DNA of 64,000 bases from Cricetomys ansorgei (GCA_026225945.1 JAMJFZ010001089.1:750501-814500), one strand, 5' to 3'; positions 23,501 through 34,700 are shown, numbered from the stretch's first letter. Numbers and translations are program-made. Notes: generated from the letters alone by a model not told the origin.

Positions 23501-24035
23501 ACTCTGCATGCTACCAAAGGAGAAAGGTAAATGCCAGTCCAGCTGCAAACTCTTTGATCAACAATGATAACTTGTTTGCAAGATGTACTAGCACAATAGT
23601 GGCACCAAGTTGTGGAAATAACCAACCACTATCTGACTGGATTTAAGCCTACTCCATGAGATAGAACTCATCCCCGACACTCCACAATTGGCCAAGAAGC
23701 CAAGACCAGATAGGTCAGGGACCTAGGGGAAAAGAAATACCACTATTCTGCTAAAGGAATGTAGCCAAAAAATGACCCTTAATGACATTCTGCTGTACTC
23801 ATAGATCAGTGTCATGCACAGTTAACAGGGAAGTTTCCTCCTCCAGTACACGGGAACAAATACAGAGGCCCACAGCCAGACAATGAGCAGAGACTAATAG
23901 ACCTTGGAACCTTCCGTTGTAAATGGAGTATTGCCATCAAATCCCTCTCCTCGGGGCTCAGGGAACCCTGAGGAAGAAGAGGCGAGAAGATAGTAAGAGC
24001 CCTAGGGAATGGAGGATACCAATAGAACAGTAAGA
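20590..24035 (+). mobile_element. L1 LINE (Lx-like), 5'-truncated, inactive
   Basis: The left end falls inside the ORF2 reverse transcriptase. Translated pieces include '[18 protein letters not shown]' and 'RPISLMN...ILNKILANQ' (20600-20760). The catalytic FADD box reads FADT (Thr codon at 21195-21197), and stops or frameshifts follow. The 3' third of ORF2 spans about 21.9-22.85 kb, then a G-rich polypurine tract (23060-23111) and a long 3' UTR whose wording ('accactattctgctaaagg', 'tcatagatcagtg', 'caaatccctctcctcgggg') is Lx-like. No poly(A) is seen at the right edge, where it abuts an anoctamin-like relic. The antisense open frames inside it are by-products. Confidence 0.9.
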
Positions 24036-24059
24036 CAGATGACCGTAACTGTCATAACT

Positions 24060-24254
24060 GGTGGTCACTGTGGTTGCTGTCACTGTTACCCAGACACCGG
24101 AGACAGACCGAGAGACAGAGAAGCTGCCGCTGTGATCTGATATACGATGACCCCGTAGACAATAGAGAGCGCCAAGGCAGCCATGACGAAGACAGAGGCA
24201 AAGTTCATCAGGTAATCTAGAAGCCTGTCTTTCCAGGCCCATTTTATCCTTATC
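24060..24254 (-). pseudogene. anoctamin (TMEM16, ANO1/ANO2-like) exon relic
   Basis: The minus strand translates as 'GDKDKM' then, after a one-base shift near 24239, '[20 protein letters not shown]' running on into '[19 protein letters not shown]'. After a second shift near 24090 it gives 'VTVTAT'. This order (basic linker, a transmembrane helix with FxMxAL...IVxGVIVYxIT, then S...VTVTAT) is characteristic of calcium-activated chloride channel anoctamins and closest to ANO2 as I recall it. Two frameshifts, an in-frame stop and isolation between an L1 and unrelated sequence mark it as non-functional. Similarity starts just after an 'ag' on the minus strand, so it may be a duplicated exon rather than a processed copy. 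Family call fairly firm; paralogue uncertain. Confidence 0.65.
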
Positions 24255-24986
24255 CCCAGCTTCAGAGGTCACTCGACTCCGTGTACTTGGGCAGAACCAG
24301 ACGACTTCAGGAGTGTGGGCAAGGGGAAAGCCTTCCTGTCCCTGCGGACAGGAAGCAGTGACTGTGACTTTTTCTGTTCTTTAGCCTTCTTTTCCTCATT
24401 TTTATGGAATCAGGTTTTCTTTATTTCTATGGTCTATAATCTTTGAAATGGAATATTTCATCTTTATTCTTTTTTGTTGTAGTTACCACCTTTCCGTGCA
24501 CTGTACCCTAAATGTAGTGCTATAAGGAAGGAAGCCCAATAGAGTCATCGGTTCCCCAGGATGAACCTGGGTGGCATCGTGCCTCAGTTTGTCACTGGGA
24601 CCCAGTGAGGAGGGCTAGACTCGCCTTTATGGCTCCCACTGGGAAGGAATTTTAGCAACAGCATCTCTTACTAAATATGTCCTTTCTTCAGCTCTTCTTT
24701 CCAGTTGATTAGTTCTCTCTTTAGCTTCATCTAAGACATTGTTCAGCTGGTAGAGTATTGTTTCATTGGCCACAGTTTCCCTCCCTAGAATTTTAGTTGG
24801 CTTATTGTCAAGTCCGCTGTTGGTTTTCTTTTAAGTAACATTTTACGTTTTTGATGTACATATTCTATTCCTTGTTTGTTTAAAACTTATGTTCTATTTT
24901 CTATTTATCTTCTAAATATTTTCTATTTATTATAAAATAGAGTCCACAGTATTATACCAATGTTTGGTCTGACTTCCTTATCTGCT
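24255..24986. other. no recognised feature
   Basis: Flank of the anoctamin relic. I find no further anoctamin similarity here on the minus strand. AT-rich toward the right. Confidence 0.4.
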
Positions 24987-25250
24987 GTATTAGTCAGAGT
25001 TCTCCAAAGGAAGGGAGCTGAAAGGAAGGGAATATATGTATACATGTGTGTGGGATTCATTAGAGCAGCTTGCAGGCTGCTTGTTACTGGTCTTGCTAGT
25101 CCAACGATGGCTCACTCAGGAGGGAAAGACTGAGAACCTGGCACTATCTCTATGGCTCCAGATTTCATGGAAAAACCTCATCACAGATATTCCTAAAATT
25201 TTGACCTTTGTCCCTAACAATAAAATCCAAGTCCCTAGAAAATACGTTTG
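24987..25250 (+). repeat. muroid interspersed repeat, family not named
   Basis: Begins 'tgtattagtcagagttctcc' and contains 'attcattagagcagcttgcaggctg...gctagtccaacgatggct', a word order frequent in muroid genomes. Right end uncertain. Confidence 0.5.
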
Positions 25251-25280
25251 ATCTAGCTCCCTTTATGTGACATGTAATTT

Positions 25281-25485
25281 TTGCTTTGTTTTAATTTTTT
25301 AATATTTTATTTTATTTTATGTACATTGGTACTTTGCTTGCATGTATGTCTGTGTGAGGGTATCAGATCCCTGGAACAGGAGTTACAGACAGTTGTGAGC
25401 TGCCACATGGGCTCTGGGAATTGAACCTGGATCCTCTGAAAGGGCAGCCAGTGCTGTTAACCACTGAGCCATCTCTCCAGCCCCC
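25281..25485 (-). repeat. B2/B3 SINE
   Basis: An 'attttattttattttatgtac' tail, then 'aacaggagttacagacagttgtgagctgccacatggg', ending in the head 'ccactgagccatctctccagcccc'. Full length, minus strand. Confidence 0.92.
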
Positions 25486-26826
25486 AGTTGTAAATTTTTT
25501 TAAGGATAGACCTAGGGTGTTAGAAGAAAGGCTTCCTGCTGCAGTACATTCTGCTCTCACTGGTTCGACTTCAAGGGGAAGTTCTTCCTCAGAACTCAGA
25601 TTTACCCAGATTGGCTTCTGAGGTCAGGAGAGTACGTGGTAGTGGTGCAGCTGTTGGTGGTCCAGTCTGGAGTAGGACAGAAATGGATTTGGGGTGGAGG
25701 GCAAAAATATTATATTAGGTCATTTTTCTCATTCTCGCTGTCATGGTGTTATCAAGTGTGATATTAGAGCCAGGTAGCTATCAAACAGTTTTTGAGAAAA
25801 ATCACATGAATGCTTTTACATTTTATGCTCTTCAAAATGTACCAGATACCTGCAGGATAAGCTTTAATTCTATGATACTGTAACTTTTGAAAACCCTTAA
25901 AAGAAAACTCGAACAAAGTCAGCATACACATATACACGCACACAAAAGAGATGACTGGGTAACCACTGGGCAGGAGGAGGGGCAGCACAGTTGTTATTAC
26001 ACAATAAAGTTTAAAAGGCTTGCAGATTAGTAAAAGAGAAAGGGAAGGAGTAATCTTTTGATGTTAATAATAGGAGACATCAATACGAACCCATGAATTG
26101 CTTAATATAAAGATGATAGATGATAGAGTTGTACATATACATTGTTTAATATGCATATTCTTACTATTTCCTTTATCTGTATAAAGGGCCTTTGAAGTCA
26201 TGAACTCCAAATAGCAATGAACACAACTACGGTCCAGTTCTTGGCATTTAAATACCACTTTCCAACCAAAAGAACCCAAAGTTTATGAAGAAGTGGTTAA
26301 TTCCAAGGCAAGGGCAGAAAAATATAATATAAAGTGCCCAGAGCAGCCTCGAGGGCCGAAAATAAGGAAGTTTATGAAGGATCAGACACCAGTCTGTTTG
26401 CAGATACCAGAGACTCCTTCCAGGAGCAACCAGTGGCCAAAGCAGAAGCGATTCAAGTAATAAAATAAATAACCACCGTACCGAGTTATATCCCAGAGGA
26501 CAAAGTCAGAATCCGTGAGTCTACACTGGTAGATACACAGCTGAGTGAATGTATGCTCCATATCTTCCACGGGAAAATATCCATATTCAACAAATATCAG
26601 AGAGAAAAGAGATAGCTATGCCATCCTTACAGAAGCATTCCAACTAGTAAATTTTGCAAGAATTAAGGAATCAGAAAATCACCACTTGATCCCACAAGCA
26701 AATGATGCTCCATGATTCACTGAGGGAAGCTAGAACCATGAATGAAGGTAGTTATATAATCTCAATGTATCTTCTTCCCAGTAGCAATCACAGCAGAGTG
26801 ATAAAAACACCCAAATGGTGAAAGTC
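25486..26826. other. no recognised feature
   Basis: AT-rich sequence of 1.3 kb, no exon or repeat family supported. Confidence 0.4.
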
Positions 26827-27080
26827 AGCATATATATGCATATATATATACAAATATATATATATATATGCATATATATACATATATGTGTGTATATGTG
26901 TATATACATATGTGTATATATATATGCATAAATATATATGCTGACTTCCACATACATACATATATAAATACATATATGTGTGTGTGTATAAATATATATA
27001 TGTATAAATGTGTGTGTGTGTATATATATACAGATAGATAGATAGATATAGAGAGATAATAAATATCACTACTATATAAT
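26827..27080. repeat. AT-rich compound microsatellite
   Basis: Mixed (TA)n, (TATG)n and (CATA)n, then (GATA)n at about 27033-27050. The same 'gtcagcatatat' word appears inverted around 26940, so the block is partly self-complementary. Open frames here encode only Tyr/Ile/His repeats. Confidence 0.93.
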
Positions 27081-27291
27081 AATATATATATATTACCTTC
27101 ACCAAGCAGCCAAAGTGAACAGGAACAATAATACTCGGTTACACCAGGACCTCTGATATGGTGCACTGGACTTCTATGAGGTACTTTCCTCAAATATATA
27201 GCCTTAATGTAGTTAACAAGAAAACTTGGGACAAACTTGAACCGAGGAGATAGCCTGCAAAGAACAGCTAGTTAAGATTCTCCAAAAGTGC

Positions 27292-27478
27292 CCTGGTGAG
27301 CCACAGATAGCCCAATGGTTAGAGGCACTTGCCACCAAACCAAATGACCAGAGTTGGACCCTGGGAACCCGTATGATGGGAGGAAAGAACCGACACCAGC
27401 ATTTGTCCTCTGGCTTCCACGCCTGCACCGGGGTACATATGCACCCCAACACAGACAAACATAAGTAAGCATGAAAAC
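27292..27478 (+). repeat. B3-type SINE
   Basis: 'gatagcccaatggttagaggcacttgccaccaa...gaccagagttggaccctggg', then 'gaaccgacaccagcatttgtcctctggcttccac', is a diverged B3 body. Confidence 0.75.
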
Positions 27479-28440
27479 AAGTGCTAAGGTCATGAAAGAC
27501 AAGCAAAGACTAAAGAACCATCAGCAGCGGTGGCAATGAGGGAGGTGGTGCTGGAACCCGATGGAGTCTCTTCTGGAAAGACGCCATGCCTAGGGAGGCT
27601 TCGGGGGAGGGTACGAATATAGACTGGAATGCAGGACTGTGTTGTAGCAGGCTAACTCCTTGACCAGAGTTTCTATTAGTGAGCTTGTTACACAGATGTT
27701 TTGTTGGGGGAGCTGGGTGAGGGTGAACAGGAATGCCCTGAACTGATTAGCAGCAATGAGAGGAACAGAGAGAAGGGCACTCACGATGGGAGAGAGAGCC
27801 CTGGGACTGACAAGACTCACTGTTAGGATTAAAATGCAGTTGCATGTGATACTTCTGAGAGTCCCACAACCTCCAACAAGAAACAGAAGCACCTAGAGAG
27901 CCTACGTGATTTTGAAAAGATCTGGGCACATAATACGTTGAGAAGCTAGGATTAAGTGAATTAGTCATCACTAGTTGTAGAGAGCAATTTAGAGTTCTAA
28001 AAGTAATGGTATTTTAGTGTGCAAATCTTTAAAGCCTTTTTCCAAGTTGATTTTTCATTTGACAGTGTGAAAATATTTATGTTTAATTATTGTCCTGCAT
28101 TCTGAGGGGGTTAATTGGCTAAATAGCAAACAGGCATGTTGACCCCAAAGCACTGGGTGACAGTTATTTGCATGTACAACAATGCATCCTTAGCCAAGAT
28201 CTTTCCCCATGCATGTGGTAGGGACTTACCCCAAGAACAGGTAAAATGGAAGAGATTGGATAATTTAATACATATTAGTCCTACAATGCTTCAGCTATTA
28301 AAAAAAAATTAGCATAGACAAGAAGCCTGAACAGAAAGGAAGTTTTGCCAGCCATTATTCAGTTGTGAATAAGGTTTTTGCTTTATATACATAACAATTT
28401 GTTGGCTCACTATTGAGGGTCACAGAATCATAAGAAAGAA
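27479..28440. other. single-copy block, possible conserved element
   Basis: From 28010 to 28230 the sequence is AT-rich with homeodomain-type cores (TTAATTGG, TTAATTATTG) and a perfect octamer ATTTGCAT at 28166-28173, and no repeat similarity. The remainder shows nothing assignable. Confidence 0.35.
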
Positions 28441-29060
28441 AATCGAAGACAAGTTCAGTCTTCTGTCTTGGCAGCAGCAGCCTGGTTGGGTGGAACCTTG
28501 TAGAGGAACACTTAATCTTTTAATCCAGCAGCATGGCTGCTCTAGCAAATGATCACACTGAAAGGTCTGTGTGATAGTTAGGAAGGAATCACATCCAAAG
28601 GCCCTATGAAGAGATCATGTTCCAAGGCCTGTGTGATCCAGATGGAAGGCAGAAAGAATCTTAGACTAATCCTGTCCTCTGTTTGTGCTAACGCTAGATG
28701 AAAGGGATTTCCGTGGTTAAGGCACATACCTTTAATCCTAGTACATACTTTTAATCCCAACTCTTGGGATATTAAAGGATCAGTCAGTGGAAGCACGCAG
28801 AGAGCTCTGAGAGAAGAAGCAGAGACAAGAGGCAGAGTTCAGAGAAGCAACAGGATAGAAGCAAGGTGAAAGCAGACTAGAAGCAGACAAGAGGTAGAGT
28901 TCAGAGAGAGAAGTGGAGAGTTAATTCAGTCAGGCAGTTTGAGTGCAGTCAGCTCACAGACTGTTCAGAAGAAGAAGAAGCCAAGAAGAGCAGAGCCAGT
29001 GCAGAACAAATAAAGAGAAAGCAGACAGTCGGAAGCAGTAGGTTTACAATTTACATTTTG
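28441..29060 (+). repeat. composite purine-rich repeat, possible LTR
   Basis: A B1-like phrase 'catacctttaatcctag...cttttaatcccaactc' (28730-28762) is followed by a purine-rich region with two imperfect 62-bp direct repeats (starts 28824 and 28886). An AATAAA lies near 29007-29012. The layout recalls rodent LTRs that captured SINE sequence, but no family is recognised. Confidence 0.35.
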
Positions 29061-29410
29061 TAGCCCACAGTACATCTCAGAGTGAAAAGAGGTAGTCCAG
29101 AAGACAGCTGGGTATGAGCGCAAAAGCTGAAAGCTACCTAATGTTGTGCAGGCAAGTTTTCCAGAACGTTTTCCTCATCAGAAAAGAAAAAAAGAAAAAG
29201 ATGATGATGGTGATGCCCATTCACAGGGTCATTATAAAGAATGAAATGAGGAAGGTTTGTAAAACTCCTGACACAAAGCAGCCTTCAGTGTCAGTCCTTG
29301 TTTTGAGTAGGATGAGACCTGGAGAATCAATGGCAGGGAAAATAGTGAGTTCGGAAGGAAAGGGGAATTTGAATTGTTCAACCAGGGTCTTCTCTGGCCT
29401 GTAGAGAAGG
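29061..29410. other. no recognised feature
   Basis: Short A/G-rich stretch up to the LTR. Nothing assignable. Confidence 0.4.
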
Positions 29411-29779
29411 TGTTGCAGAAGTTTATTTTTAGTTACGTTTAAGACTAAATGTTTTGTGCATTGTTGGGTGAAGGGCTGCCTAGGCCTTGGTGTTTTAGAT
29501 GGTCTGCAGGTGTTGGCTTTATGTAAAAGACGTTCAGTTGCTCATGATCTGCACGTGCTATCAATAGAACACCTGAGGAGCTTAGGTATCAATAAAAACC
29601 CCTGAGATGAGAGGCTCAGGGTTCCACTCTCTAGTATTGTACTTGCCATGACAGTGGTTCCCTCTGCTGAAGTCTGAGAGGGTTTGCACCTGTGAAAGTG
29701 CCTCTCTGTCTTCCTTGATGAGTGACACAGTAGGTGTACTACTACAGGTAGTGACACAGTAGGTGTACTACTACAGGTA
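29411..29779 (+). mobile_element. solo-LTR family X, copy 3 (short form)
   Basis: Starts TGTTGCAGAAGTTTATTTT, AATAAA at 29591-29596, then the shared 'ctcagggttccact' block. The last 29 bp (29722-29750) are exactly repeated at 29751-29779. Either copy could hold the true 3' end (CTACTACA). No target duplication is obvious. Confidence 0.75.
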
Positions 29780-30689
29780 CTACAAGTAACATCTAGATAG
29801 GGGTCTTAATGGTACTCGTTTTCTCTGCCGGTTTTCTCTAACACAGCAGACAGAAGCAGACAGAACCAGCAATTGAAGAAAGGTGTTAATTGGGGGTTAT
29901 GACACACATGTGCAGCAGAATCGCAGAGAAAAAGACCCTCTGTAAAGCAGAAAGCCCCTTGGGAAGCCAGAAGTCTAGACTTTTCTCAAGGGCTGAGGTT
30001 TCCTAAGTCTCCGAAGGGTCTTCCCACCCTAAATTGGAGTTGGTCAGTTTGAAGAAGAAAGTTGTGGGCTGATAGGTCCGTAACTGTTCTGTAACATGTC
30101 CTGACCCAGCCTCAAACTTCTTGAGCCAGCCATCAGCAGGGACCCTACTTGGGAGAGGCAGGGGGTAGTGGGGAGCCTACAGGGCCCTTGTTTTAAAAGG
30201 TCAGGGTTTTGTCCCATGTCTAGAGGGGAGGAAGAAGCTAGCCATCCTGGAAGTTCATCATCTTTATTATTTAGTCATGGTCCCTCTTCCTTTCTGTCTG
30301 CCTATCAGGGAACATGTCTAACTCTTCATCCCTGGGTGCCAGCTAACCCTGCTAGTGTACAAGCTTACTTCCTCCTTGTCCTTCTCTGTTCACCAGGCTG
30401 GCGGTGAGGGTTGGAGGCTGGAGGATGCCTTGTAGGGGCTGCTGTGGGGTAGAATTGTCTGCTCCAAATCTTAACAGGTGGATGCCCTGTGCATTCTAAA
30501 GGGCTGCCAGACCCTGGAGTGAGCTCAGCTTCCCTGAAGAGTGGGAGTCAAAGAGCAGGCAGACAGAGGACCCACCTCTGGCCCTGCCTCCAGGCCACTT
30601 CTTTGCTCCAGCCCAGGACAAGGTCCTCTCCATCTCTGCATCTCTTGAGTTTAAAAGAAAGAGGGGAGTTTTCAAAAGCATGTTTACTA
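29780..30689. other. no recognised feature
   Basis: No exon or named repeat. Open frames in 30168-30720 overlap on both strands and have no domain. Confidence 0.4.
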
Positions 30690-30980
30690 AGCATGTGCAT
30701 GTTTGAGTGTGAGTGTGCATGCGTGCACATCTGTATGTCTTGTCTGCAAATATCTATGTCTGCCTTGTGCTATGCGTGTGACCATGTATCAGCCTGTGAA
30801 TCTGTGTGTCTGCTTGTAAGCATAGCTCCGAGTGTGAGTGTGTATCCATGTGTGTCTGCATGTGACTGCATGTGAGTTCCTATCTGTATCCGCATGTGAC
30901 TGTGAGTCTCCATAAGTGTGCATCTGAGTGACTGCATGTGAGTGTGTGTACTTGTGTGTATCTGCATGTGTTTCCCTTTG
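30690..30980 (+). repeat. degenerate TG-rich tandem region
   Basis: Irregular repetition of words such as 'tgcatgtgagtg', 'tgtgtatctgcatgtg' and 'tgtctgcatgtgactg' over about 290 bp. An old, decayed minisatellite. The Cys/Val-rich frames are artefacts. Confidence 0.8.
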
Positions 30981-32429
30981 TAATCATGGGGCTGGCCATG
31001 AGATGCAGCTCACTGCCAATGCTTAACACCAACAGGGAGGATCTGCAGCCTGGGAAAAAATCCAAATTCAGGTTTCCAAGTGCAGATTTACTGACTTCAT
31101 ATCACAATTCTACCATATGGCATAGAATCCCAAATCAACTTTATGTATGTATTCTGTATAATATAACATATGAACTATGTATGCATTGCACACTCATCTA
31201 ATTGCTGCTAAAATCAGCAGGAAAGTGAGAGAGCACAGGAGCATGCAGTCCAAGGTAGCCTGATAATCTGTATCATTTTGGAGGCTGTACGTTTCCGACA
31301 GAAGTCAGGGTGTGGCGTGGGAGTGAATGGCTGAGCGCAGCTGGAGGACCAGGAGCGCAGAGCTAAGACCTCCCAGTTAGTCCAGCTATGAAGGAAGAGG
31401 CTCAGCCATGAGAAAGCTACTGAGGGCTCTTAGAGGATGGTAGGTATGTGAAGGGGTGGAGCCCTGGAAGATCAGAGTGTGCTCCCTAGGAGCCAGGAGG
31501 ATTCTGTGCTTGTTATCTGCTGTAGAAATGAGCAGTCTCCCTGGGAAGGGGCAAAGGAAGTCGGGTTCCCTAGAGAACAGGTCTCTGCTAGGATGAGAAC
31601 ATGAAGATGGGCAGGGCGAGGCGCAGATGCCCTAGAGGGGCTTCTCTCATGTCCTGGTGGTATATCGCTCTATGGACCGCATTTGTCTAGAGGTTAGGCC
31701 CCCTTTCCTGACTCCGCCAATTCCTAATTTCACATACTCTGTGTCGGGATGAGATTTGTTTGCTAAAGATGTGTGCTCTGCCTGCCAATGAAGGTGTTTT
31801 CACTGTGATGATCAAGAGAAGACATGGATGAAGTCTCAGGAGGACGATAATCAATCTGAGATCAGTACATTCTGGCCCCAGGCACTGCTCCAAGGTGTCG
31901 AACGACACCTCTCTTCCCGGTGTAGAAGATAGCATAGGATTCCTCCCAAACCCCACAGAGACTGCAGCCCTGGGCTTTCAGTACAAGTGAGTGCCGAGGG
32001 AGCCTCTCTGTCTTCAGGGAGATGGCAGGCTCTGCCTCTTGTGCCCACTGTGACTTTTCTCACTGATTAAACCCACTAGCTACACGTGAAACTGCTCTGT
32101 GTGGTTAATTAATCCAGAAGCAGCCCCTTAAGCCCCTGGTCCCACCTAGAGCTTGCTGAGGGGACAGGCACCTGTCATCCACCAGTCTGCTAAAAAAAAA
32201 AAAAAAAAAAAGAATAGTTTTTCATCTCCTTATCATTTCACAAGCCAGTCTGAGAGCTGGCAATTCCTGGTGCTTTATGGGGCTCCTGGTGTCCTGGATC
32301 CCAGCTGCTGAAAAATCAATCTAAATTCCAGGTGTCCACTGCTGCAGTTAGGGCTTAGTTCTCATGGTGACTCATTCCCCACTCATTCCCCTGCTGCAGG
32401 TTGAGCCCTGAAATCCCACAGTCAGAGCC
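30981..32429. other. no recognised feature
   Basis: Contains an A20 run near 32192. No exon or repeat family assigned. Confidence 0.4.
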
Positions 32430-32917
32430 TGCTGTGGTTTGAATCTCCCCCACAGGCTCAGTTCCCTGAAAGCTTGATACCCAGCTAATTGCACTGTTTG
32501 GAGAAGCTGGTGAGACATTTGGAGGAAATGGGTCACTTTTGGCTCAGGTTTTTATTTTATTTTTCCCCTAATTTATCAAGATGTGAGGAGCCTCAGCCCC
32601 CATGCTGCCCCTACCGTGAGCTCTGCCATGCCTTCTTCTCCATGGAGGACTGTACACTCCGAAACCGTGAGCCAAAAATCCTCCCTCTCGCCAGGCAGTG
32701 GTGGCACACACTTTTAATCCCAGCACTCAGGAGGCAGAGGCAGGCAGATCTATGTGAGTTAGTTGGAGGTCAGCCTGGTCTACAGAGTGAGTTCCAGGAC
32801 AGCCAGTTACAACAGAGAAACCCTGTCTTTAAAAAAAAAAAAAAAAAAAAAAAATCCTTCTCTTGAGTTGCTTCTGTTAGATTCTTTATCAACGTGATGA
32901 GGAAGTAACTAATATAG
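32430..32917 (+). repeat. MT-type MaLR LTR split by a B1
   Basis: Starts TGCTGTGGTTTGAAT, continues with 'aagctggtgagacatttggagg' and 'ccgtgagccaaaaatc', is broken by a B1 at 32690-32854 and resumes with 'cttgagttgcttctg...tcaacgtgatgaggaagtaact'. The two halves join into a normal MT 3' end, which dates the B1 after the LTR. Confidence 0.75.
32690..32854 (+). repeat. B1 SINE nested in MT LTR
   Basis: 'gccaggcagtggtggcacacac...tttaatcccagcactcagg...gtctacagagtgagttcc', ending in about 24 A. Full length and well preserved. A near-duplication (ccctctc / ccttctc) flanks it. Confidence 0.95.
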
Positions 32918-33129
32918 AGCCTCTCCCTGTGGTTTAAGAATTTTGACTCTGGACCAAGTTTTCCCTTTTCAGGGAAGGAGTTGGGGTTCTTTATACTAAG
33001 ATCAGGCTTTGGCACTTGCCAGTAACTAAACAGTGTGGAAGCAAGTTTCATGGAGGTAAAGAGAAGCTGGGGGCCTTCAGTGATTATGCACTTGAGTGTG
33101 TAAGTGTGGGCCTGTTGCTCGTGTTGTTT

Positions 33130-33640
33130 GTGCCCATACACGGGACCTTTTGGGGGTGGGGGGGGTTTGGGCTGGTGCAGAACCAACACACACTGGCTCT
33201 GGGAGCTAGGTAAGTAGCAAAAAAGCAGACTCGTTTATTTCAGGCAGAGGAAGCCTTTTATAACCTCAGCCCAGCCCAGCATCTCATTGGCTCCTGGACT
33301 GCAGGCTGCTGTTGTGGCTCTTCTCATCTCTGAGCATGTCCAGGCAGGACTCAGACCTTATTCCAGTGGAAGGTCTAGTTTCTCCTACATGGGCCAGACA
33401 CTCTCTCAGAGCCAATTCCCAGAGACGCTCTGCTGGGTGGAGGGACAGATAGACATCACAGCTAATACTTACCAAAGAGGCTGCAGATCAACACGTGCCA
33501 AAGGGCATTCTTCCCAGGAGGTAGAACAGTGATGAGCAAAAGCCACTGTCCCCCGTCTAATGTCTCCTATCCTGTTCCTCTTTGCCTGTCGGTTGAGTAC
33601 GCCCTCAGGCACCTGCTGAGTATTTCCATGGGAACCACCT
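33130..33640 (-). mobile_element. probable retroviral solo LTR
   Basis: Read on the minus strand the order is CCAAT box (complement of 33286-33290), TATA box TTATAAAAG (33255-33263), then AATAAA (33234-33239) within about 25 bp. That is the compact promoter-R-polyadenylation layout of ERVK-type LTRs. Boundaries are estimates and I do not recognise the family. No gag/pol remains. Confidence 0.5.
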
Positions 33641-34019
33641 ACAGAAATAGCAGAAAAGCCCTTCCCTAGTTAGACCAGTGATCCCCTACCCCCCCACCGC
33701 TACTTACCAGCAGGACCTATGAGCCTTGGGGAGAAAAGGTCTATTCCAACCTCAAAAATGAGCAGGACTTGGGCCCATCCTTTTAGGCTCCCTTAGAACC
33801 AATAGTACTTGTGCAAACTGAATTATTCTGACCCTTCCTAGACTGGCTCAGAAATACGAGTGTGTATTTTTAGTCATGAGCAGCTTGCTTCATTTTTAGG
33901 GAAACAAATATAAGCTGTTCCAGACCAAACTCTTAACACCAATTGAAAAATAGAAATCTAATAACAGAATCTGTCACTTAATTGGCCGTGTTTTTTTTTA
34001 AAATACAGCTAAGAGTTTT
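33641..34019. other. no recognised feature
   Basis: Nothing assignable. Confidence 0.4.
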
Positions 34020-34170
34020 GTACCTTCTCTTCCACGTAATTCTCATATCGGTGCTGATAAGTAGTTATTTTTATCTCTGTTTTCAATTGAGGAAACTGAG
34101 ATCACATGACCAGCTCAGAGAGGTCATGTGATGAGGTCAAAGTTACAGCGACTGTGGGTATAAGGATAGA
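34020..34170 (+). repeat. MIR SINE
   Basis: 'gtaattctcatatcggtgctgataagtagttattttatctc...ttcaattgaggaaactgagatcac', then 'ctcagagaggtcatg...gaggtcaaagttac', is the MIR core and 3' order. It contains an 11-bp perfect inverted repeat of E-box sites at 34101-34132. Confidence 0.65.
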
Positions 34171-34457
34171 TGTTTATAGATTATTGTTAGGGATTATGTT
34201 GGTTTAGTAAATTAATGATTATGGATTCTCCTCCAGTAACCATGATTTCACTAGCACTGAGTACTTAGCTAGGTTTCCAGTACTAGACGTAGTATCCCTC
34301 TTGTAAAGCAGGCCTTAAGTCCAATTAGAGAGCTATTGGTTAAGAACTACAGGCAATTGAATAAAGGTGGGAGTGGGAGAGGTGGCCCTTCCCCAGGGAA
34401 GAACACACAAATTGGTTGCCCAGTGCCAAACAGTCAGCCTTTAAAACATAAATACAA

Positions 34458-34623
34458 GCTGGGTGGTGATGGTACACACCTTTAATCCCAGCACTCAGGA
34501 GGTAGAGGCAGGCGGATCTCTGTGAGTTAGTTCAAGGCCAGCCTGGTCTACAGAGCGAGTTCCAGGACAGCCAGAGTTACAACAGGGAAACCCCATCTTG
34601 AAAAACAAAAACAACAACAAAAA
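34458..34623 (+). repeat. B1 SINE
   Basis: 'gctgggtggtgatggtacacacctttaatcccagcactcagg...gtctacagagcgagttcc', with a (AAC)n-containing A-rich tail. Full length. Confidence 0.95.
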
Positions 34624-34699
34624 TGTTAATACAAGTAACATTATATGGACTCAACAGGTTGTTCATGCATATTTAGGAATATATAGACACATATATATG

Positions 34700-34700
34700 A

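Noticed and set aside
26730..27193. Several long Tyr/Ile-rich frames
   Set aside because: Translations of the AT microsatellite, as are similar frames at 4061-4441 and the Cys/Val frames at 53005-53313.
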